DNA of 64,000 nt from Caballeronia terrestris (GCF_001544515.1 NZ_FCOL02000015.1:1-64000); one strand, 5' to 3'; positions 25,747-34,348 are shown, counted from the first letter of the stretch. Made by a program: numbers and translations. The notes: a model not told the origin generated them from the letters alone.

Positions 25747-26839
25747 GCTCGCGTGCTGCGCGCTGATAGCGCTCACGGCGGCACACGCACAGGCACAAAG
25801 CAGCGTCACGTTGCAGGGGATGATCGACGGCGGTATCACCTACGTGAACAACCAGCACGGCAAATCCGTCACGCTATTCGACAGCGGCATCTACGCACCG
25901 AACCTGTTGACGTTCAAGGGAACGGAAGACCTCGGCGGGGGCAACAAGGCGGTATTCGCACTGACCTCTCAGTTCGATCTCGGCAACGGATCGACCATCC
26001 CGGGCGCGGGGCAGATCTTCAATCGAACGGCGTACGTGGGCTTGTCCAACGACAACTACGGCACGCTCACGTTCGGCAATCAATACGACTTCATGTTCGA
26101 GACGCTGACGCTCGGTCTCTTCGACGGCGCGTTGCTCTTCGGCGGACTTTACGATTTCCGGCAGGGTCCGTTCAGCGCGCTCGGCGTGCCGAACAATCCC
26201 ACCGGCGCCTTTGACTTCGACCGCATGGCAGGCGCGACGCGCGTATCGAACGCGGTGAAATATCGAAGCCCCGACCTGTCGGGCTTCAGCTTCGGCGCGT
26301 TGTACGGCTTCGGCGGCGTGCCTGGATCGTTCTCGGAGAATTCGTCGATGAGCTTCGGCGCGAGCTATCAGAATGGTCCGTTCGGAATCGGTGCCGCGTA
26401 TGTCGAAGTCAAGTATCCGGAACTCGGTGAAGGTCACGACGGGATCCGCAACTTCGGCTTCGGCACGCACTACCAGCTCGGCAGCGTGCTCGGCATGCTC
26501 CTCTACACGAACACGAAGAACACGGCGAGCGGCGCGAAGATCGACGTCTACAAGGCAGGCGGCTTGTGGACGATCTCCGGTCCCTGGTCGGCCGGGCTCG
26601 ACTATCAGTTCATGAAAGGCAATGAGGTCTTGTCGAACAACAAGGCGCATCAGGTGACGTCTGCGGTGCAATATCACTTCTCGAAGGCGACGCTTGCCTA
26701 CGTCGAAGCGATCTACCAGCGCGCAAGCGGCGACGGCGCCACGACGCGCGCCTGGATCAACGGGTTGCTGCAACCGGATGCGGCGGCAAGCAATCGCTCG
26801 CAGACGCTGGCTCGAATCGGCTTGCAGACGAAGTTCTGA
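25718..26839 (+). CDS. Gram-negative porin (OmpC/Porin_4-like)
   Basis: 373 residues. A signal peptide (MRKEVHVHIRLACCALIALTA..., cleavage near AHAQAQ) is followed by SSVTLQGMIDGGITYVNNQ, the typical first strand of Burkholderia-type porins, repeated amphipathic beta strands and a C-terminal ARIGLQTKF with terminal Phe for BAM recognition. The ATG at 25718 is preceded by GGGGGAGAG and overlaps the Rieske gene by 29 bp. Last gene of the hap unit; it probably admits the aromatic substrate through the outer membrane. Confidence 0.9.
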   Translation: MRKEVHVHIRLACCALIALTAAHAQAQSSVTLQGMIDGGITYVNNQHGKSVTLFDSGIYAPNLLTFKGTEDLGGGNKAVFALTSQFDLGNGSTIPGAGQIFNRTAYVGLSNDNYGTLTFGNQYDFMFETLTLGLFDGALLFGGLYDFRQGPFSALGVPNNPTGAFDFDRMAGATRVSNAVKYRSPDLSGFSFGALYGFGGVPGSFSENSSMSFGASYQNGPFGIGAAYVEVKYPELGEGHDGIRNFGFGTHYQLGSVLGMLLYTNTKNTASGAKIDVYKAGGLWTISGPWSAGLDYQFMKGNEVLSNNKAHQVTSAVQYHFSKATLAYVEAIYQRASGDGATTRAWINGLLQPDAAASNRSQTLARIGLQTKF

Positions 26840-26853
26840 TCGCTTTAGCCAAT

Positions 26854-26875
26854 AAGAGCGGCCTTAGCCGCTCTT
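26854..26875. terminator. Bidirectional intrinsic terminator
   Basis: Perfect 9-bp stem AAGAGCGGC / GCCGCTCTT with a CTTA tetraloop, followed by TCT and preceded by AATA on the other strand. It separates the plus-strand hap unit from the convergent SnoaL/cytochrome/FAD unit and could serve both. Confidence 0.8.
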
Positions 26876-26885
26876 TCTCCCATCG

Positions 26886-27314
26886 TTATCCCACAAGCCA
26901 CGGATAGCGCTTCGTATCCGCATCCTCATAGTCGGGATCGAGATAGATGAAGCAGCGCTGGATCTTGAAGTCGCGAATCTCGAACACATCGCACCAACGG
27001 CCCGCATGCGTCACACCCGCGCGCCACTCGACACCGCCTTGCGTCTTGCCATAGCTCGTGCCTTCGACCACCACGGTATCGCCCTGCTGGATCACGTTCA
27101 GGTAAGCGAGATCGTGCTTGAACTTTGCCACGATTGATCCGAGGTCCGCGAAGAGCTTCTCGAACGCTGCCCGGCCCGATGCGATACCCCACTTCGGGAA
27201 GTACACTTCGGCGTGGTCGTCGAAGAGATCGAAGAAGGGGGCGCCGCGGTCGAGGCGCCGCAGATATTCCAATGCGATTATTTTGCGTTGTTCGTCGTTC
27301 ATCGTGGTTTCCAT
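26886..27314 (-). CDS. SnoaL-like / NTF2-fold protein
   Basis: 142 residues of the NTF2-like cone fold. It has an N-terminal helix (RKIIALEYLRRLDRG), then FFDLFDDHAEVYFPKWG, GRAAFEKLFADLGS, and the curved sheet with TVVVEGTSYGKTQGGVEW and WCDVFEIRDFKIQRCFIYLDPDY. AGGAG precedes the ATG. The family includes small isomerases, cyclases, dehydratases and hydrolases as well as binding proteins, so the reaction is open. Last gene of the FAD-dehydrogenase unit, 28 bp after the cytochrome c gene. Being cytoplasmic (no signal), it may act on the product of the periplasmic enzyme. Confidence 0.85.
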   Translation of the reverse strand: METTMNDEQRKIIALEYLRRLDRGAPFFDLFDDHAEVYFPKWGIASGRAAFEKLFADLGSIVAKFKHDLAYLNVIQQGDTVVVEGTSYGKTQGGVEWRAGVTHAGRWCDVFEIRDFKIQRCFIYLDPDYEDADTKRYPWLVG

Positions 27315-27342
27315 CGTTTGTCTCCTAAATTAACAAGGTCGT

Positions 27343-27726
27343 TCAATGCAGCGTCCGCAGATAAGCGATGATCTTCGCGCGCCGCGCCGGGTCGCCTTCG
27401 AAGTAGGTCATCGCGTTGCCCGGCGCGACCGATTGCGTATCGGTGAGCCACGCGTCGAGCAGCTTGTCGTCCCACACCTTGCCGGCGGCGGCCGCTTTCA
27501 TGCCGGCCGAATACTTGAAGCCCGGCTCCGAAGCGAACGGCTTGCCGATGATGCCGAACAGGTTCGGCCCCTGCCCGTTCGGCTCGCCTTTGCCAAACGT
27601 ATGGCACACGGCGCAGTTGTTGGTCGTGAGCTTCTTGCCGATCGCGACGGTGTCTTGCGCGTCCTGCGCGTGGCTGGCGTTAGCGGCCAAGGCGAGCACG
27701 GCGGCCAGCACAAAATTGCGTTTCAT
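27343..27726 (-). CDS. Periplasmic class I cytochrome c
   Basis: 127 residues. Signal peptide to about residue 20 (ANASHA), haem-binding CAVCH (C38, C41, H42) and a probable axial Met106 in PGNAMTYF. This is the small cytochrome c2/c550 pattern with KVWDDKLLDAWL before the Met loop. AGGAGTG precedes the ATG. It lies 14 bp downstream of the FAD dehydrogenase gene, so it is the obvious electron acceptor for that exported flavoprotein, passing electrons to the respiratory chain. Confidence 0.92.
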   Translation of the reverse strand: MKRNFVLAAVLALAANASHAQDAQDTVAIGKKLTTNNCAVCHTFGKGEPNGQGPNLFGIIGKPFASEPGFKYSAGMKAAAAGKVWDDKLLDAWLTDTQSVAPGNAMTYFEGDPARRAKIIAYLRTLH

Positions 27727-27740
27727 GGTTTCACTCCTGC

Positions 27741-29474
27741 TCAGATGGATGTCGATGTCTCTGCATGCGCTGCGTTCGCCGCGCGATACGCAAAGGCGAT
27801 GATCGGTCCAAGCGTGCCGCCGCCCGCCCAATACGCGCGCGCCGACGCCGATGCGACGCAATTGCCCACGCCATACAGCCCCTTGATCGGCGTACCGCTT
27901 ACATCGAGCACCTGTCCGTGCGAATTGGTCTTCGGGCCGCCCTTCGTATCGAGATTGCCGGCGACGATCAGCGCCGCGTAATAAGGCCCCTTCGGGCTCA
28001 ACGGATACATCGTTTCGTTCTTCTGGTCCGCCTTCTTGCTGACGGGACCGTTGAACAGCTTTTCGACGATGCGCTCGCCCCGATGAAAGTCCGCATCCGC
28101 GCCGGTCTTGGCGAAGCCGCTGAAGCGCTTGATCGTTGCGTCGAGATTGCGCAGGAAGTCGTCGCTGAGATCCATCCTGCCGACCGCGCTCTTGTGTTTC
28201 GCAAGTCGTTCTCGAATCGCGGCGGCAAGCTCTGGCAACGTGTTTCCACGCAACACGTGCCGGTCATTCGATCCCTTCGGCACGATGAGGCTGCCGTAGT
28301 CGTCACTCGCGCAGTGGTCCTGCGCCTGCTGGTCCCAGATCGAGATCAGCGCGAGATTCGGATACTCGCCCTTCGCGCCGTCCCATTGCGAGAACGTCGC
28401 GCAGACCTCGTTGTATGCGAGCTTTTCGTTGACGACGCGCTTACCGTACTTGTTCACATAGATCATCGAGTCGCCCGTCGGCGTGAAGATGCCGGAAAGC
28501 GAGCCGTCTTTCGCGATCGCCTTGTCGAGCGAGATCGGCGCCATCCACGAGTAGTTCATGTTGCGCAGCTGCACGTCGAGCGCGCTGGAAATGCGCACGA
28601 AGTCGCCTTCGTTGGTCGGTGCCGCGCAGCCGCCGTACACAGCGCCGTGCAGGAAGTTCTTGCGCAGTTCGGGATCGTGCGTGAAGCCCCCTGTCGCGAA
28701 TACGACCGCCTTTTTCACGCGCGCGCGAAAGAGCGTGCCCTCCTCGGTCTGCGCCTCGACGCCGATCACGGCGCCCTTGCCATCGACCAGCACCTTCTGC
28801 ACGCGATAACCCGTGCGTATGTCGATACCGTCGCGTCGCGCGGCTGTGCTCAGCGTGCGGATCGCAACGCGCCCGCCATCCGACATGCTCGGCAAACCGT
28901 CCTTCGGGAACAACACGCGGCCACGTGGCGCCTTGTCTTCGGGCAATTCGGCCCAGTAGTCGGGCACCGATCCTTCGTGGCGATACGGCAGTGCGCCCTT
29001 GCTCGCGAGCAGCTCGGCCGCGGGCGATGCGCTGTCGTAGATCGCCTCGCACATCTCGTACTCCCAGTCCGAAAGACCGAGCTTCGGCAGCGACGGATCG
29101 TATTGCTCGGGCCGCGAAAGGCGCGCGACGTACCGCAGATAATCCGCCTTCGGATCGGCGATGCCGGCGCGCCGCATTGGCTCGTTGTTCGGCACCCAGT
29201 ACCAGAACGCGGCCTTCGCCGCCGTGCCGCCGACGCTGCCCGCCTTTTCGAGGATCGCCACGCGGTTGCCGAGCCAGCGCGAGAAGAGCGCGCACGGCAG
29301 GCCGCCGCCTCCGCCGCCGCACACGACGATGTCGTACTCCGCGTCGAACTTGAGTTCGCTGGCGGCCTTGGCGGACAGCGTCACCGCGCCGAACGCGGCC
29401 GCCGCGGTGCCCGCGCCCGCGGCCTTGATGAAATTGCGCCGCGATGCGGTTGGGTGTTTCTTGTCGTCGATCAT
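27741..29474 (-). CDS. Tat-exported FAD dehydrogenase, KstD/fumarate-reductase superfamily
   Basis: 577 residues. A twin-arginine-type signal (SRRNFIKAAGAGTAAAAFGAV, about residues 10-30) is followed by an FAD-binding DIVVCGGGGGGLPCALF and LEKAGSVGGTAAKA, then VVFATGGFTHD and a C-terminal GLYGVGNCVASASARAYWAGGGTLGP closing the FAD site. This is the fold of 3-ketosteroid-delta-1-dehydrogenase, fumarate and urocanate reductases and cyclohexane-ring desaturases. The start at 29474 has AGGAG upstream. The adjacent cytochrome c suggests a periplasmic dehydrogenase. Substrate unknown; aromatisation of a cyclic ketone to a phenol is one idea because the unit faces hydroquinone genes. Confidence 0.87.
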   Translation of the reverse strand: MIDDKKHPTASRRNFIKAAGAGTAAAAFGAVTLSAKAASELKFDAEYDIVVCGGGGGGLPCALFSRWLGNRVAILEKAGSVGGTAAKAAFWYWVPNNEPMRRAGIADPKADYLRYVARLSRPEQYDPSLPKLGLSDWEYEMCEAIYDSASPAAELLASKGALPYRHEGSVPDYWAELPEDKAPRGRVLFPKDGLPSMSDGGRVAIRTLSTAARRDGIDIRTGYRVQKVLVDGKGAVIGVEAQTEEGTLFRARVKKAVVFATGGFTHDPELRKNFLHGAVYGGCAAPTNEGDFVRISSALDVQLRNMNYSWMAPISLDKAIAKDGSLSGIFTPTGDSMIYVNKYGKRVVNEKLAYNEVCATFSQWDGAKGEYPNLALISIWDQQAQDHCASDDYGSLIVPKGSNDRHVLRGNTLPELAAAIRERLAKHKSAVGRMDLSDDFLRNLDATIKRFSGFAKTGADADFHRGERIVEKLFNGPVSKKADQKNETMYPLSPKGPYYAALIVAGNLDTKGGPKTNSHGQVLDVSGTPIKGLYGVGNCVASASARAYWAGGGTLGPIIAFAYRAANAAHAETSTSI

Positions 29475-29520
29475 GTTCGTCTCCTGAGATTTCATATGCG
29501 GTCGATGCAAGGCGCGGCGC

Positions 29521-30462
29521 TCACCAGTAGTGCCACGCCTGCACCAGAATTCCGTTGGTGAGCGCTGTATTGCGGCCCGACACCGAGTGCTGGTATTGAA
29601 TGGAAAGCTGGTCGTACATCTTCTGATGCAGGAACGGCAGGCTGTTCGGCTTGAACTGGAACAGCACGCCCGCGCCGACCGTCGTCTCGCGGCTCGCGCT
29701 GTTCGGCACCGCCGTGAGGGCGGTCTGGTTGAAAGTGCCGCCGCTCGTTTGATGATCGAAGGCGAAGAAGGGAATCGCGAACGGGTTGTCGGGCGGAGAG
29801 ATGCTGTAGCCGACACGCAGATTCAGATGGAACGTGTTGCCAGGGCTCAGATCGTCCTGGCCCGAGCGCAGCGTGCGTCCGCGCAGGATGCCGCCGACCA
29901 GCAGATCGACGTTCACGTGGCCGTACCAGTCGTCGTAGAACACCGAAGGCCAGAACGACCACGTATTCGTCGATACGCTGTTCTGCCCGATCGGCACTTG
30001 CACGTACGCTTGAAAACCGAGTGTCGTCGCGGGCGCGGGGTTGTACCAGACGAGGCCGCCGAGCAGCGGATCGCCGATACCGCTCGCTGAAAACTGCGAA
30101 CCTTGCGAGCGGATTTCCGGCACCGTGATGCTCGCGTTGAAACCCACGTGCGGCAGCGACGGCAGCTTCCAGTAGTGGATGAATGTCGAGAGTCCGACAA
30201 AGGTGTTCGTGCCCGGCCCGTCGATCTGGTTGCCGTGTGAATCAAACGCGCGGCCCTCGTGATTCCATCCGAGGTTCTGGCCGAAGGAATCGTATGAGCC
30301 TTCGAAGTCGGAACTGAACTGCCAGGTCTGAGGGCGGTCTGTTGCGAACGGAATGCCCGCTGCGTGCGCCGTGTTCGCGGGCTGCATCGCGCACGTTGCG
30401 CTGATCATGGCGAACGTCAGCGTTTCGCGTCGCAGTCTCAGCGGTCGTTTGATCCTTCCCAT
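29521..30462 (-). CDS. Outer-membrane protein of the phenol MetA-pathway type
   Basis: 313 residues. An N-terminal signal (LTFAMISATCAMQPANTAHA, cleavage near residue 34) precedes a beta-rich protein with alternating aromatic strands (FIHYWKLPSLPHVGFNASITVP, GIGDPLLGGLVWYNP, FQAYVQVPIGQ, WSFWPSVFYDDWYG, YDQLSIQYQHSVSG), the shape of the Phenol_MetA_deg family of outer-membrane channels linked to aromatic catabolism. It heads the minus-strand unit with the FAD dehydrogenase and is divergent from an AraC regulator. It likely brings the substrate of the FAD enzyme into the periplasm. Confidence 0.82.
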   Translation of the reverse strand: MGRIKRPLRLRRETLTFAMISATCAMQPANTAHAAGIPFATDRPQTWQFSSDFEGSYDSFGQNLGWNHEGRAFDSHGNQIDGPGTNTFVGLSTFIHYWKLPSLPHVGFNASITVPEIRSQGSQFSASGIGDPLLGGLVWYNPAPATTLGFQAYVQVPIGQNSVSTNTWSFWPSVFYDDWYGHVNVDLLVGGILRGRTLRSGQDDLSPGNTFHLNLRVGYSISPPDNPFAIPFFAFDHQTSGGTFNQTALTAVPNSASRETTVGAGVLFQFKPNSLPFLHQKMYDQLSIQYQHSVSGRNTALTNGILVQAWHYW

Positions 30463-30479
30463 CGTCGTCTCCGTATTCT

Positions 30480-30497
30480 GGTGTGATGGGCCACACC
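30480..30497. promoter_or_regulatory. Inverted repeat in divergent promoter region
   Basis: GGTGTG-6 nt-CACACC, 18 bp upstream of the outer-membrane protein start and about 190 bp before the AraC gene. Possible operator of that regulator or leader structure; function not shown. Confidence 0.35.
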
Positions 30498-30548
30498 GTA
30501 CGGCGACGCAATCAACGGGTCTTTCATGTTTCGCGGATTACAGATTCC

Positions 30549-30565
30549 TGCCGCATGACGCGGCA
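30549..30565. promoter_or_regulatory. Second inverted repeat in divergent promoter region
   Basis: TGCCGC-ATGAC-GCGGCA, a perfect 6-5-6 dyad mid-way between the AraC gene and the outer-membrane protein gene. Its location suits a regulator site, though AraC proteins often prefer direct repeats. Confidence 0.35.
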
Positions 30566-30685
30566 TCAGGGTGAACACTAGGCTGAAAATTACGCACGGC
30601 GCGTTCGCAAACGACGACCCATTGGAGCGCCGCAGCGTGGCTATACTCATGAAAAATGCATCATCCAAGCGATCGGAGACGACAA

Positions 30686-31528
30686 GTGAAGGCGACACCC
30701 CAGCCATCCACCCACAGGCGAATCGACGGATTCAGCGCGGTATCCGGCGCTCCCGGACTCGAATACTGCATCTCCGGCGGAGCGCCCTACACGTTCGAAG
30801 TAGAAGACGCACCCGACATGATCTGCCTGCTGCTCGGCACGATCGTTTCGGAGACGCGTTACGACGGCGGCCCCGCGCTCCCCTTCACGTTTCAGGCGGA
30901 GACAGCGGCGTTCCATGCGCGCGGCGGCAGCATGCGGATCGAGGCGCAGCAGGTTCGGAACGGCTTCGTCGCGTTTCGGTATCTCGACGCGTTTCAGCGC
31001 AATGCAAGCGCGACGCGCCGCATGGACAGCCGCAGCAACCTCGGCGCCGATGCGATTCGTCATCTGGTGCGCTATGCGCGTCTGAAAGTGCCGGCCGATA
31101 GCGCTCCTCCCGTGGACCCGTGGGAGATACAGTGCCTCGCGACACTCGCCTGGATCGAAACGACGCGGCATCTGGAGACCACCGCCGACAAGCGCACGCG
31201 CGGCATTTCCGATGCCGAGTTTTTGCGGCTCGAACAGTACGTGACGGCCAACATCGAGGAGAGCCTGAACTGCGCGGAGATCGCGGCGACGCTCGACTTG
31301 CCGGTGCGCGTGGTCTTCGAAGGCGTGAAGGCACGCACCGGATATTCGCTTTATCGCTTCGTGCTGGAGAAACGGATCGACGCGGCGGCGCAACTGCTGC
31401 GCGCGACCGATTTGCCGCTTTGCGATATCGCGGCAGCGTGCGGATTCTCGTCACAGCAGCACATGACGGCGCTGTTCTCCGCGCGAATCGGGACGACGCC
31501 GCTGCGCTTCAGGAAGAATGCGCAGTAG
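30686..31528 (+). CDS. AraC-family regulator of the FAD-dehydrogenase unit
   Basis: About 280 residues from a GTG at 30686, with GGAGACGACAA directly upstream; an in-frame ATG at 30656 is possible. The N-terminal half is a variable ligand domain (GLEYCISGGAPYTFEVEDAPDMICLLLG). The C-terminal AraC double helix-turn-helix shows LNCAEIAATLDLPVRVVFEGVKARTG and LPLCDIAAACGFSSQQHMTALFSARIGTTPLRFR (seen at residues ~200-278). Divergent from the transporter/FAD/cytochrome genes, so probably their activator. Confidence 0.88.
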   Translation: MKATPQPSTHRRIDGFSAVSGAPGLEYCISGGAPYTFEVEDAPDMICLLLGTIVSETRYDGGPALPFTFQAETAAFHARGGSMRIEAQQVRNGFVAFRYLDAFQRNASATRRMDSRSNLGADAIRHLVRYARLKVPADSAPPVDPWEIQCLATLAWIETTRHLETTADKRTRGISDAEFLRLEQYVTANIEESLNCAEIAATLDLPVRVVFEGVKARTGYSLYRFVLEKRIDAAAQLLRATDLPLCDIAAACGFSSQQHMTALFSARIGTTPLRFRKNAQ

Positions 31529-31534
31529 CGTCGC

Positions 31535-31920
31535 TTAGTTGCTGCTGCCGGTAGGCGTCGAGAGCTTCCGCATCGCTTCGTCGACCGCCTTTTTCATGCT
31601 GAGCGTATGGCGCCCTGACTCGGCGGATAGTCCTGCAGGCTCTTCAAATGCGCCTGCAGAAACGGCACGCCCGCCGTGGGCGCCCACAACTTCTGCGCGA
31701 CGAACTTGCGGCCGATATAGCCCCATTCCGGCGACTCGGGGTCCATTTTCTCCTGCGGGTCCATCAGCAGGTTGAAGACATATGGCACGCTCGGATAGGT
31801 CTTCTCGTTGAACCAGCTACCGTCCTTCTTGATGCCGATGTGCATCTTCCACGCATCGACGCGGATCGCCATCAGGTCGGTTTCGTCGTAGTAGAAAAAT
31901 TCGCGTCGCGCTGATTTATC
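31535..31920 (-). pseudogene. Arylsulfatase C-terminal remnant, frameshifted
   Basis: Only the C-terminal part of an arylsulfatase-family protein is recognisable: REFFYYDETDLMAIRVDAWKMHI, then VFNLLMDPQEKMDPESPEWG and FLQAHLKSLQDYPPSQ, which match the family's C-terminal subdomain. Right after PPSQ, near 31610, the frame breaks; the neighbouring frame continues as TLSMKKAVDEAMRKLSTPTG to a stop at 31535, as expected for the real C-terminus. The catalytic N-terminal half with the C/S-x-P-x-R motif is absent. This is decay of a former gene, not an active sulfatase. It lies directly after the AraC gene. Confidence 0.75.
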
Positions 31921-32222
31921 CGTTTTTCCCGCCTCCGCCGCCGTACTCGAAAGGAAGTGCCGCCATACGACATCAGACTCAGCCGTCACCGATTGCGTCT
32001 CTCCGACGCCGGATGGTTCCGACAATCCATCTCAATCGCGCTGATCGTTTCAACTTGCTGCGGAACGCAAGAGCGCTCTTCAGAAACGGTAGTGCACGCC
32101 TCCCTGTTTTTCAAAGTTAGATACGTGAAAGATGTAGCGGCGCCTGATCGATGATTCTTCTACTTGTGACGATAGGACACGCCGGGCGACTGATCGCTCG
32201 GAACGTATGATGAATGTCCCGA
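31921..32222. other. Non-coding stretch after sulfatase remnant
   Basis: No convincing gene, RNA or repeat. Probably the eroded region where the rest of the sulfatase gene was lost; the local sequence is less GC-rich than its neighbours around 32030-32160. Confidence 0.4.
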
Positions 32223-33167
32223 TCAACGACCTGCTTGGCCCATCAGAGCGCAAACGTGCGCGGCCGTGCCGGTCGCTAATCCTTCGAGACTGTAGCCACC
32301 TTCGAGAATCGAAACGATCCTTCCTTGACAAGTCGACTCCGCGATCCGCATCAGTTCCAGCGTGATCCACTGAAAGTCGTCGTCCTCGAGATTGAGGCCC
32401 GCGAGCGGGTCCAGCCGATGCGCATCGAACCCGGCGGAAATGATGATGAGTTCAGGATCGAACGCGCGAACGGCGGGCAGCATGTCGGCTTCGATCCTTG
32501 AACGGAAGAGTTCGGAATCGCAGCCCGGCGGCAACGGCACGTTGACGATGTTATGGCTCACACCGGTTTCGGATGCTTTGCCCGTGCCGGGATACAAAGG
32601 CGACTGATGGCTCGATGCATACAAAAGCTCCGGCCGGTTATAGAAAGCCGCCTGCGTGCCATTGCCATGATGAACATCGAAGTCGACGACCGCGACGCGC
32701 TCCAGCTTGTGCACGTCGTAGGCATATGCGGCGGCGATCGCAGCCTGATTGAAGATGCAGAACCCCATCGCCCGCGCCGGTTCCGCATGATGGCCGCACG
32801 GACGCGTCGCGCAGAACGCATTGCGCGCATCGCCGTTCATGACGGCATCGACGCTCGCGCAAGCCGCGCCCACGCAGCGCATCACGGCTTCCCACGATCC
32901 CGGCGACATCACCGTATCGCCGCCGTCGAGCGGCACGTAGCCGCGCTGCGGCGCGATTTCCGCGACCTGATCGATGAAGTCGCGATCGTGGATCAACTCG
33001 AGTTGTTCGAGCGTGCCCATCGGCGCCTCACGCCATTCGAGCGCCGCGAACGATGGCGTCCGCAACGCGCTCAGCACCGTTTTCAAGCGCTCCGGCGATT
33101 CCGGATGGCCAGGCCCCGGACGGTGTTCCAGACAGGCAGCGTGGGTATAGACGAGGGTAGTGGTCAT
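32223..33167 (-). CDS. Histone deacetylase-family amidohydrolase
   Basis: 314 residues of the AcuC/AphA-like class II deacetylase family, zinc enzymes acting on acetylated polyamines or similar amides. Motifs are HPESPERL (N-terminus), RPCGHHAEPARAMGFCIFN (active-site His pair), VAVVDFDVHHGNGTQ (zinc Asp and His), SPLYPGTG, IISAGFDAHRLDPL (second zinc Asp) and LEGGYSLEGLA. All catalytic positions are present. Single gene; its neighbours do not indicate a substrate. Confidence 0.92.
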   Translation of the reverse strand: MTTTLVYTHAACLEHRPGPGHPESPERLKTVLSALRTPSFAALEWREAPMGTLEQLELIHDRDFIDQVAEIAPQRGYVPLDGGDTVMSPGSWEAVMRCVGAACASVDAVMNGDARNAFCATRPCGHHAEPARAMGFCIFNQAAIAAAYAYDVHKLERVAVVDFDVHHGNGTQAAFYNRPELLYASSHQSPLYPGTGKASETGVSHNIVNVPLPPGCDSELFRSRIEADMLPAVRAFDPELIIISAGFDAHRLDPLAGLNLEDDDFQWITLELMRIAESTCQGRIVSILEGGYSLEGLATGTAAHVCALMGQAGR

Positions 33168-33298
33168 CGGCGGTTGTGGTTATCGGTGCCGGAATGCGGC
33201 GCATGGCAAGCTTAGTGCCATGCGCGCATCCGGAACAATCAGAGATTCTTTGCCGCATCATAGGGTGATCGTTATGGACCGCCGCTGAGCCGAGCGCG

Positions 33299-34279
33299 CT
33301 ATTGAAACCCGGCGATCGCATGCGGTACATACGGCGCTTCGAGCCGCGCGATTTCCTCCGCCGACAAATTCAGCGAAAGCGCCGCGACCGCATCGGTCAG
33401 ATGCGCAGGCTTCGATGCACCGATGATCGGCGTCGTCACCGCGTCCTTTTGCGCGACCCATGCGAGCGCGACCTGCGCGCGCGGCACGCCGCGTTCCGCT
33501 GCGACGGCAGCCACCGCTTCTATCACCGCGCGATCCGCATCGAGCGATGCTGCGTAGAGACCGCTGCCGAAGTCGTCGGTCTGCTGGCGCTCGGTGGTCT
33601 CGTTCCAGTCGCGCGTCAGGCGTCCTCGTGCAAGCGGGCTCCAAGGCATCACGCCGATCCCCATGTCCTTGCACAGCGGCAGCATCTCGCGCTCTTCCTC
33701 GCGATACAGCAGGTTCAGGTGGTTCTGCATCGTGACGAACGAAGCCCAGCCGCGTTCACGCGAGACATAGAGCGCCTTGCTGAACTGCCACGCGTACATC
33801 GACGACGCTCCGATATAACGCGCCTTGCCCGCCTTCACGACATCGTGCAGCGCCTCGAGCGTTTCCTCGATCGGCGTGCCGTAATCCCAGCGATGAATCT
33901 GATAAAGATCGACGTAATCCGTGCCGAGGCGCCGCAAGCTGTTGTCGATCTCGTTGAAGATCGCCTTGCGCGAGAGGCCCGCGCCGTTCGGTCCCGGACG
34001 CATCCGGTTGAACACCTTGGTCGCGATCACGAGGTCGTCGCGCTTGGCGAAATCGCGCAGCGCGCGGCCGACGATTTCTTCCGACGAGCCATCCGAATAG
34101 GTGTTCGCGGTATCGAAGAAATTGATGCCCGCTTCCAGCGCCTGTTTGATCAGCGGCCGGCTGCGGTCTTCGTCGAGCGTCCACGGATGCTTGCCGCGCG
34201 CCGGGTCGCCGTAGGTCATGCATCCGAGACAGAGGCGCGACACGTCGAGTCCGGTCGAGCCAAGCTTCACATAGTCCAT
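33299..34279 (-). CDS. Aldo/keto reductase
   Basis: 326 residues of the AKR superfamily (YajO/Tas-like group). FFDTANTYSDGSSEEIVG holds the catalytic Asp and Tyr, VIATKVFN the Lys, and LYQIHRWDYGTPIEETLEAL the His. The C-terminal ALAWVAQKDAVTTPIIGASKPAHL binds NADPH. AGGAG precedes the ATG. Monocistronic. It reduces an aldehyde or ketone; the physiological substrate is not evident. Confidence 0.92.
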   Translation of the reverse strand: MDYVKLGSTGLDVSRLCLGCMTYGDPARGKHPWTLDEDRSRPLIKQALEAGINFFDTANTYSDGSSEEIVGRALRDFAKRDDLVIATKVFNRMRPGPNGAGLSRKAIFNEIDNSLRRLGTDYVDLYQIHRWDYGTPIEETLEALHDVVKAGKARYIGASSMYAWQFSKALYVSRERGWASFVTMQNHLNLLYREEEREMLPLCKDMGIGVMPWSPLARGRLTRDWNETTERQQTDDFGSGLYAASLDADRAVIEAVAAVAAERGVPRAQVALAWVAQKDAVTTPIIGASKPAHLTDAVAALSLNLSAEEIARLEAPYVPHAIAGFQ

Positions 34280-34309
34280 GCATCTGCTCCTTTTACAAAG
34301 GTCGCCGGC

Positions 34310-34348
34310 GGCTGCCTGACAGCGGCGCCATCTTCATGACAGGCAGCC
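34310..34348. repeat. Inverted repeat upstream of aldo/keto reductase
   Basis: GGCTGCCTG / CAGGCAGCC, perfect 9-bp arms around 21 nt, 31 bp upstream of the aldo/keto reductase start. Two half-sites two helical turns apart suggest an operator or leader stem; no regulator gene is adjacent. Confidence 0.4.
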
